The notes under the pieces are model-generated. The model did no database searches and was not told the origin of the DNA. It saw nothing but the letters and a program-made list of their open reading frames with translations. A stretch of DNA of 64,000 nt from Polycladidibacter stylochi (GTDB taxonomy: Bacteria; Pseudomonadota; Alphaproteobacteria; Rhizobiales; Stappiaceae), in the NCBI RefSeq assembly GCF_001562055.1, contig NZ_LLWE01000024.1, positions 1 to 64,000 on the forward strand. Direction: 5' to 3'. Positions within the stretch are counted from its first letter, which is position 1. Every line of letters starts with the position of its first letter. Of this stretch, positions 58,634 through 64,000 are shown in pieces. A program made the translations under genes and the position numbers.

Positions 58634-58977
58634 TTGTTTTGTCCCCTCAGTGCTGCTTTGCCTGTTAAGCAGCCGCTTATTCTACAAGATATTAAGTTTA
58701 ACCTTGTGTTTGCCTGTAACTTTCGAACTCTAGCGAAATATGGTAACGGGGGGGTTAAAGCGATAAAAAACGGTGCGAGAGGGTTGAAAAAAGGCCTCAA
58801 TAGAGTCAAAGAGTACGCAAAGTCTTGACGAACACGGCTCTACTATTTATAGCAAGCCAACTTTTCTTTACAGGCCGGGTGTTGGCTTGTGCGCAATCAA
58901 GTAGCGCCGCTACACTTTTCTGCCTTAACCAATGTGCCCGATATCAGTGGGCCAGATGAGAATAAAGGGTGACCCCA
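58634..58977. other. Intergenic region upstream of rpmB
   Basis: About 344 bases between divergent DUF3108 and rpmB genes. A 64-codon frame beginning here has no ribosome binding site and is not credible. The rpmB promoter at 58825 is the only clear element. Confidence 0.45.
58825..58853 (+). promoter_or_regulatory. rpmB promoter
   Basis: TTGACG (58825-58830) and TATAGC (58848-58853) with exactly 17 bases between, about 125 bases upstream of the start codon. Confidence 0.55.
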
Positions 58978-59265
58978 ATGGCACGCCGCTGCGAACTTAC
59001 CGGTAAAGATGTAATGACCGGCAATAACGTTTCACACGCTAACAACAAGAGCCGTCGTCGCTTCTTGCCTAACCTGTGTAACGTTTCTTTGATGAGTGAA
59101 ACTCTGGGCGAAACATACAAGCTTCGCATTTCCGCACACGCATTGCGCTCTGTTGAGCACCGCGGTGGTCTGGACGCATTTTTGATGAAAGCTGCTGAAG
59201 CTGAGCTTTCTCCTAAAGCACGCATCTTGAAAACAGAAATCAAGCGCCGTCAGGCTGCAGCTTAA
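58978..59265 (+). CDS. rpmB: 50S ribosomal protein L28
   Basis: 95 aa from the ATG at 58978 with AAGGG upstream; the GTG nine bases earlier is not needed. Typical alphaproteobacterial L28 with [20 protein letters not shown] and [11 protein letters not shown]. The cysteine-pair zinc type is absent (only single Cys). yhhQ follows 15 bases later. Confidence 0.97.
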   Translation: MARRCELTGKDVMTGNNVSHANNKSRRRFLPNLCNVSLMSETLGETYKLRISAHALRSVEHRGGLDAFLMKAAEAELSPKARILKTEIKRRQAAA

Positions 59266-59280
59266 TTTATAGCAGCAATT

Positions 59281-59931
59281 ATGAGCGCTAAGAAAGCTGT
59301 ACAAGCACAGCCACTGATTTACGGTATTGCCGCGATGACTGCTGTTGTCGTGGCATCTAACTATCTTGTCCAGTTTCCAGTGCATGCCACATTAGGGTCG
59401 CTTAATCTTGCCGACCTTCTGACTTGGGGTGCATTTACATATCCGCTTGCTTTTGTAGTAACTGACTTGACAAACCGCCAATACGGACCAGCAACTGCGC
59501 GCCGTATTGTCTATGCCGGCTTTGCTGTTGCAGTTGTGCTGTCCATATATCTGGCAACCTACCGTATTGCAGTTGCTTCGGGTATTGCATTTATGTGCGG
59601 ACAACTGTTGGATGTGTATGTATTCAACCGCCTGCGCACTTTGAGTTGGTGGAAAGCGCCGGTTGTCTCTTCGGTGCTTGGTGGTGTTCTGGATACGATT
59701 TTATTCTTTGGTATCGCCTTCTCCGCTTCTTTTGCATTCATGGGCTATTATGATGCATTTGCAGTAGAAAGCGCGCCTATGTTTGGCATGTTACCGGTAG
59801 ATGTTCCGCGCTGGGTATCATGGGCCGTTGGCGATTTCAGCGTTAAAATGTGTGTTTCCATGTGCATGCTGGTGCCTTATCGTGTCGTTCTATCACTTTT
59901 GGGCGCAGCACCAGATTTACAACGTGGATAG
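59281..59931 (+). CDS. yhhQ: Queuosine precursor transporter (YhhQ/VUT family)
   Basis: 216 aa, six membrane segments, with the family motifs LTWGAFTYPLAFVVTDLTNR and VLGGVLDTILFFGIAF. YhhQ takes up preQ0/preQ1 for queuosine tRNA modification. It lies directly after rpmB, as in many rhizobia, and is followed by a strong terminator, so the two form one transcript. Confidence 0.93.
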   Translation: MSAKKAVQAQPLIYGIAAMTAVVVASNYLVQFPVHATLGSLNLADLLTWGAFTYPLAFVVTDLTNRQYGPATARRIVYAGFAVAVVLSIYLATYRIAVASGIAFMCGQLLDVYVFNRLRTLSWWKAPVVSSVLGGVLDTILFFGIAFSASFAFMGYYDAFAVESAPMFGMLPVDVPRWVSWAVGDFSVKMCVSMCMLVPYRVVLSLLGAAPDLQRG

Positions 59932-60341
59932 TCGACTAGACTACACAAATGGTTTTTTGGAAGGGCGGCCTTTTGGGTCGCCCTTTTTGTTTTTATGAAA
60001 GTTTCAAAGCGTAGTGCTGACTCTTTTGTAGTAATGTTAAGGCCATCCCCAAGTACCTCAGATTTAGATATCAAAATCACACCTCCCAATGTCTGTTTTG
60101 AGCACCTAACAATCAAGTAAAATGACATGAAGATTATCTAAATATTAGTAATATTCATCAAAAAGTAAATATAAATGAACTCCAATAAGTCAAATAAGTG
60201 ATTTATAAATAAAATATTTTTATATACGCTTTATATACAAACATTGTTGGGAGTTCTTATTGCCTTCAAGACTATTACTAATGTAAATAGTTAACTGCAT
60301 TTTGCAAATACTTGAGTAACACATTATTGGCTGAAATAGAA
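59932..60341. other. AT-rich intergenic region after yhhQ
   Basis: 410 bases including the yhhQ terminator and then a strongly AT-rich stretch (60120-60300). A minus-strand frame of 83 codons overlaps the end of yhhQ and the terminator and is rejected. Nothing else supported. Confidence 0.4.
59961..59990 (+). terminator. rpmB-yhhQ terminator
   Basis: AAGGGCGGCC-TTTTG-GGTCGCCCTT, a 10-bp stem with one G-T pair, followed by TTTGTTTTT. Confidence 0.88.
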
Positions 60342-60638
60342 ATGACAAGAGTAGTAAAAGTTGAAGAGCGCCAGAGAGGCGTTTTTGGGAAAATCATCAA
60401 ATGGTTATTTATAATTTTTAATGTATTGATGCTAACCTGGCTTGGGTCCTATTGGATGGATCTAGGTGATATGAGCCAAAATCTGTCAAATGATTTTGAG
60501 CGTGCTAGCCTTGGTATTGGCGGAACTATTGGTACAGGTCTTGTTCTATCCGTCTGGCTATTTGGTGATCTTTTCTTAGGTCTGTTTGTCTTGCTAACAC
60601 GCGGTAAGAAAGTCACCATTGAAAAAACCATCGATTAA
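60342..60638 (+). CDS. Two-helix membrane protein of unknown function
   Basis: 98 aa from the ATG at 60342; a TTG at 60312 would add ten residues. A basic start MTRVVKVEERQRGVFGK is followed by two membrane helices (about 20-38 and 62-88) and a basic end TRGKKVTIEK. Similar small proteins beginning VKVEERKRG are remembered in alphaproteobacteria, without known function. The ribosome binding site is weak. A terminator follows. Confidence 0.7.
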   Translation: MTRVVKVEERQRGVFGKIIKWLFIIFNVLMLTWLGSYWMDLGDMSQNLSNDFERASLGIGGTIGTGLVLSVWLFGDLFLGLFVLLTRGKKVTIEKTID

Positions 60639-60653
60639 TCGGGATGGTCATCA

Positions 60654-60682
60654 GAAAGGGTAGATTTTTACCCTTTCTTTCC
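60654..60682 (+). terminator. Terminator after the two-helix protein gene
   Basis: GAAAGGGTA-GATTTT-TACCCTTTC, a 9-bp perfect stem followed by TTTCCTCT. Confidence 0.85.
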
Positions 60683-61031
60683 TCTGGTATTATTATTAAT
60701 TACTCTGCAGCACTCTAAAGTGCTCAGCGATTTCATTAATCATCGACGCACTATTATCACGCCTCAAATTCTGACCGTTACATCTCAAAGACCAAGAAAC
60801 ACCCGAAGAATGGGGTTTTCAATGGCTCATATCAGCAAAGTACTTCTATAAGAAAATTGAAATTTTAAAAACATCGCAAGTAGAATGGCTAACTACAACT
60901 CGTTTCTTGGTACATTCATACCAGCTCGAACAGATGCTATGACAAGAATGGCAGGGCCTATCAAATGTGATGTTATTAGATAATAAGTTAATTCTCTAAG
61001 CTAAGCGTCTACCCACCTGAATGGATAAGAG
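60683..61031. other. Intergenic region, no gene seen
   Basis: About 350 bases, AT-rich, with no frame longer than a few dozen codons and no clear repeats. It lies before the hairpin-rich block. Confidence 0.4.
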
Positions 61032-61300
61032 AAAGTCTCGCTGCTCAAGGGGGGTGGAGAGGCAGCGAGACTTTTTCCAGAGGTCACCCTCTGGTTATGG
61101 GGATACATCATCAGGCGCTCTAGTCGCGCCGGAGTGCATTGGCGTTCAAGAGCAGGGTGGAAGAGACTGACAAAGCATCCTCATATGTAACGCCCACAAG
61201 GCGGAGGAGTAACCTTGCAACATGGTCGTGAAAAGGGAAGACCAGACGCTACACTTTAAGGGGGGCTGCCACTGTGCAAAGACAACCGCCCTCAAAGTTC
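61032..61300. ncRNA. Candidate structured RNA or structured 3' UTR of kbaZ
   Basis: A 270-base GC-richer block between AT-rich flanks contains a row of possible helices: 61032-61044/61062-61074 (13 bp, perfect), 61077-61083/61088-61094 (7 bp), 61114-61118/61126-61130 (5), 61141-61146/61189-61194 (6) enclosing 61154-61159/61176-61181 (6), 61197-61201/61213-61217 (5), 61223-61227/61240-61244 (5) and 61261-61266/61288-61293 (6). The first stem has T-rich tails on both strands (TTTTT on plus, TTTCTCTT on minus). Strand is not settled; on the minus strand it would be the kbaZ 3' end. It matches no RNA family I know. Confidence 0.4.
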
Positions 61301-61308
61301 AGTAGTAC

Positions 61309-62571
61309 TTAAACCTCTTGGCAACCGTAACGGTAATCCTCAAGGATTTGCTGCACTTTATCTAGCAAGATATTCTGTGCAGTGATTTCTTTACCCGCGT
61401 CTTGCAATCGTGCCCGCTCAAGGCCAGCATATTGGCGCACAAGACTGTCTATCATCGTCGTTTCATTGAGATTTTGCATCAATTTTTCAACGGCGGACTG
61501 CACATCCTCTTGAGGCCAGTAGTAACGGATGCGGTCCGAATTACTGTAGCCGCGCAGTACTTTTTGTGCTGACGCGTTGCCTTGGTAGTAACGCTGCCAT
61601 TGTCCTGGCTCGTCAAGCATGACACGTTCCATTACTGAGCGTAATTGTGAACGCTTCTCAACGGAGACGAGTTCGTCCTCAATCGCAGCAAGAGCAAAAA
61701 GGCCTTCACGTAAAGCAAATGTTAGTGCTGGACCAACTTTTAGAATTGCAAAGTGATCTTCAACCAATTCGCGGAATTTTTCTTTCGGCTGATAGTCGGT
61801 TGAGTGTGCTTCAAATACCAGACCTTTTTGATCAGCAATAAATTCTGCGAGCTCTTTTGCTTTCGGGCGATCATAGGCAATGATGGAAGTGTGGTCGAAG
61901 TCAACACCTGGCTGAACGACAACACCAATAACGCGGGTGAATGCATCTTGCAAACCGCGAGCTTCAAATGCTTTACGGTGTAACTCAATCGTTTCTTTAA
62001 CATCAGGTACTTTAGAAATCTGAATACCTGTTAGGCCGTCAGTCTCGCCACCTGGAACGGGAACTTCAGTACCCACAATGTAAAGTGGCTTTTCACCTTC
62101 AGTACAAGCTTCCTCAGCTGCAACGCACATATCGGCCGCGCGCTCAGCAACAACAGCGGGGTCTAGCGGGTCAGTTTCGCCCAATACCGCCATAGAGGCG
62201 TCAAGGTGGATTTTACGGAAACCGGCCTTAACGTAATCGGCAACCAGTGTGCAAGATAGCTGCATGGCTTCTTCGGGTGTTTTGTCGCGCCAAGTGTTTG
62301 GACCCAAATGGTCGCCACCGAGGCAAATACGCTCACGCGGAAAACCGATTTTATCGGCAATAGCGAATACGAATTCGCGGAAGTCGACGGGCTTCATGCC
62401 AGTATAGCCACCAAACTGGTTTACCTGGTTGGAGGTGGCCTCAATAAGCACCGTACGATCTGTTTCTAGATCAAAACGCAATGCTGCTTCAATAACCAAT
62501 GGAGAAGCGGAGCAGACGGAGCAGATACCAGCTGGTAAGCCTTTATCTTGCTTTTCAATAATCGTTTTCAT
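61309..62571 (-). CDS. kbaZ: D-tagatose-bisphosphate aldolase, class II, accessory subunit KbaZ/GatZ
   Basis: 420 aa from the ATG at 62571 with GGAGG five bases upstream. The GatZ/KbaZ family is recognised by GICSVCSASPLVIEAAL at the start, LIEATSNQVNQFGGYTGM, GGDHLGPNTW, KIHLDASM, GTEVPVPGGE and VFEAHSTDYQ. It stabilises and activates the class II aldolase KbaY/GatY that splits tagatose-1,6-bisphosphate, or acts as a tagaturonate/tagatose-phosphate enzyme in some bacteria. The catalytic partner is not in the window. Divergent from a sugar kinase gene, suggesting a galactitol, tagatose or amino-sugar pathway. Confidence 0.93.
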   Translation of the reverse strand: MKTIIEKQDKGLPAGICSVCSASPLVIEAALRFDLETDRTVLIEATSNQVNQFGGYTGMKPVDFREFVFAIADKIGFPRERICLGGDHLGPNTWRDKTPEEAMQLSCTLVADYVKAGFRKIHLDASMAVLGETDPLDPAVVAERAADMCVAAEEACTEGEKPLYIVGTEVPVPGGETDGLTGIQISKVPDVKETIELHRKAFEARGLQDAFTRVIGVVVQPGVDFDHTSIIAYDRPKAKELAEFIADQKGLVFEAHSTDYQPKEKFRELVEDHFAILKVGPALTFALREGLFALAAIEDELVSVEKRSQLRSVMERVMLDEPGQWQRYYQGNASAQKVLRGYSNSDRIRYYWPQEDVQSAVEKLMQNLNETTMIDSLVRQYAGLERARLQDAGKEITAQNILLDKVQQILEDYRYGCQEV

Positions 62572-63475
62572 ATGTCCTCCTTCGGGCAATAGAAACCCGT
62601 TGCCAAAGTTGCGGCTTTGGCCTGTGATTTTTAAAGGTGATCAACTGGAATAATGGTTGCTGACAAACAAAAGCTCATTGTGAGACTTGCTGCTTAGCTA
62701 GCGATTTTCTTAGGGCGATCCCATTTACCAAACCTCCCGCAATCCACGCATTCAGCTAGGTGCGAATGAACTTTGTCTGACCTGCAAAATATCTTTCTAC
62801 CCAGAGGGCGAGTATTTGCATTACTGAGCAAGAGTTCTTTAAATGAACAATTACTCAGCTATGGGGCATAAATTTACACTGAATGTCAACCCAAACTTGC
62901 AATTTCGCCCAAAAAAACCACAAATGCTTAATTTGAATTATCTGACCACGCATTTGATGAAGGCAAATAATATTCTATTATATTGAAATTATTGTATTTT
63001 ATTTGATGTAAGCACTGATACATACACCAATACACAAAGAGTACATATCAAGAAATTTCATCAATAACGATTCTATGAAAATCGATACACAAAAGCTATC
63101 ATATTGTAAAACCTAGCTTTATTGGGAAATAATTATTAATTTAATCGTCGATCATAAAATTCCTTCTTGGCGCGCAAAGAAGTGCGACACAAAAACACAA
63201 TACGGGTTCTCAAATATCAAACTCCTAATAATATTCAGTAATTTCAATGATTTATAATTAACTATCAATAAGACTATTAAAGCCTACCAGTTAATAGCGA
63301 CAAAAAATCAGATAATGAATATTTGCTCTAATAATAAAAATTTGCTAGTAAACTGAATGCTGGCGCTATTTGAAGTGACGGCAGTAAGGCTAAACAGGCC
63401 ACTTGAGCGACTTTTATTCTGGGCAGAAGAAATCGTTTGGGCGCAAGAACAAGCATATGTCAAACAGGAGTTTTC
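62572..63475. other. Long AT-rich divergent regulatory region
   Basis: 904 bases between kbaZ and the kinase gene, very AT-rich from 62910 to 63360. No credible frame is present. It contains the dyad at 62824-62858. The last 100 bases before the kinase are less AT-rich and may be its leader. Confidence 0.5.
62824..62858. promoter_or_regulatory. 35-bp dyad, operator candidate
   Basis: Two nested inverted repeats share one centre (62841): outer CTGAG (62824-62828) with CTCAG (62854-62858), inner GTTC (62834-62837) with GAAC (62845-62848). It lies 253 bases upstream of kbaZ. It looks like a site for a DeoR- or LacI-type sugar regulator, but no regulator gene is visible. Confidence 0.45.
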
Positions 63476-64000
63476 ATGTCATACTTTTTGACATTCGATA
63501 TTGGTACCACAAGCCTTAAAGCTGTACTGTTTGACTCTGATTTAAATATTGCAGGTCAAGCAAAGCAAGAGTACGAGACCTTATACCCGCGTTTAGGCTG
63601 GGCCGAACACGAAGCAAGCTATTGGCGGGCTGCTATGGGCACTTGTATTCAAGAGTTGTTACATGGCTGTGCACTAAAGGCCTCTCAAATTGCCGGTATT
63701 GGTATTGCTGGTATGTCCTCTATGTTACTGCCTGTAGATGCCAACGGAACCCCTCTTCGCCCTGGCTTGATCTGGTTAGACCGTAGGGCGCAAAGACAAA
63801 GCGACTACATAAAAGAGAATTTTGAAAATCGGCAGATTGAAATAAATGGCAACCGCTCTGATCCGTCCAATTTTGGCCCTAAGGCCATGTGGTTACGTGA
63901 TAACGAGCCGGAAATTTATGCCAAGGCAGCATACTTGTTGCACTGTAACGCCTATTTAGTGCACCAGTTGACCGGTGAATTCACTATGGATCGCTCTCAG
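63476..64000 (+). CDS. FGGY-family carbohydrate kinase (cut by window end)
   Basis: The first 175 codons of an open frame running off the right edge, from the ATG at 63476 with CAGGAG five bases upstream. FGGY N-domain: phosphate-binding FDIGTTSLKAVLFD (residues 7-20), GWAEHEASYWRAA, GIAGMSSMLLPVD, GLIWLDRRAQRQ and LHCNAYLVHQLTGEF. Xylulokinase-like enzymes phosphorylate pentoses, hexuloses or polyols. With kbaZ next door, a tagatose, galactitol or related ketose kinase is plausible. The sugar cannot be fixed from half the protein. Confidence 0.93.
   Translation, partial: MSYFLTFDIGTTSLKAVLFDSDLNIAGQAKQEYETLYPRLGWAEHEASYWRAAMGTCIQELLHGCALKASQIAGIGIAGMSSMLLPVDANGTPLRPGLIWLDRRAQRQSDYIKENFENRQIEINGNRSDPSNFGPKAMWLRDNEPEIYAKAAYLLHCNAYLVHQLTGEFTMDRSQ

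Noticed and set aside
58634-58828. 64-codon frame upstream of rpmB
   Set aside because: No ribosome binding site and it overlaps the rpmB promoter.
59877-60128. 83-codon minus-strand frame after yhhQ
   Set aside because: It overlaps the yhhQ coding end and a strong terminator.
61222-61290. Cobalamin-riboswitch-like words (GGGAAG, GCCACTG)
   Set aside because: They occur in the wrong order and the B12-box consensus is missing.

Overview
The window looks like chromosomal DNA of a marine-type alphaproteobacterium of the Hyphomicrobiales (Rhizobiales) kind with roughly 50% GC. Supporting signs are the neighbourhoods secA–parvulin–argJ–GNAT–mutT, methyltransferase/comF–grxC–nitrilase–DUF1178, ubiG/lysC–ptsP–prfA–prmC–DUF4167, xerD/aroK–aroB–corC–bolA–DnaJ–cobS–cobT–phytase-like, and DUF3108/rpmB–yhhQ. 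Others are an aerobic-type cobaltochelatase pair, methylsuccinyl-CoA dehydrogenase (ethylmalonyl-CoA pathway), DUF2794 and DUF1178 proteins, and a GTTC-N7-GTTC type LexA site. This assignment is inference from gene content; no database was searched.

Layout. The extreme left end (1-192) is, on the minus strand, the promoter and leader of a ribosomal RNA operon whose 16S gene should begin just outside the window. Next comes an A/C-rich non-coding spacer, then clpB (-), a MOSC protein, secA (-) and the conserved argJ/mutT block (to 10.9 kb). From 10.9 to 15 kb lie an orphan Flp pilin, a methyltransferase, comF, grxC, a nitrilase-family amidase and DUF1178. From 15 to 18 kb there is an atypical block: a divergent enolase, a phasin with a histone-like basic tail, and an alpha/beta hydrolase. 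From 18 to 26 kb the order is ubiG(-) / lysC, ptsP, prfA, prmC, DUF4167. From 26 to 43 kb the genes are mixed housekeeping and accessory: L,D-transpeptidase, hydrolases, FAD reductase, DMT exporter, YihY protein, mcd, ThpR, aldo-keto reductase, TesA with the YbbA/YbbP-type ABC system, BI-1 protein, DUF2794, ppa, DedA-type protein and DsbB.

From 43.6 kb come tRNA-Leu(CAA), xerD with an upstream 46-aa membrane ORF, the aroK-aroB-corC operon, bolA, and the DnaJ-like–cobS–cobT–phytase-like cluster. From 53.2 to 56.6 kb a small accessory segment interrupts the usual cobT-to-rpmB order. It carries an SOS-type Y-family DNA polymerase with three tandem LexA half-sites, a small zinc-ribbon protein, an AT-rich orphan gene and a decayed IS200-type transposase. 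accA, DUF3108, rpmB and yhhQ follow. The right end holds a two-TM membrane protein, a hairpin-rich GC-rich intergenic block that may be a structured RNA or 3' UTR, a tagatose-bisphosphate aldolase accessory subunit (kbaZ, -), a 0.9-kb AT-rich divergent regulatory region with a 35-bp dyad, and the start of an FGGY sugar kinase cut by the window end.

Functional themes are protein quality control and secretion (ClpB, SecA, parvulin, DsbB), amino-acid and aromatic biosynthesis (ArgJ, LysC, AroK, AroB), translation (PrfA, PrmC, L28, tRNA-Leu), cobalamin synthesis (CobS/CobT), acetyl-CoA/PHB-related metabolism (Mcd, phasin), cell-envelope maintenance, and at the right edge an inducible sugar-catabolism locus. 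Most of the window is ordinary core genome. The most notable signals are the SOS polymerase cassette, the structured intergenic block at 61.03-61.30 kb, the altered enolase, and the PhaF-like phasin.
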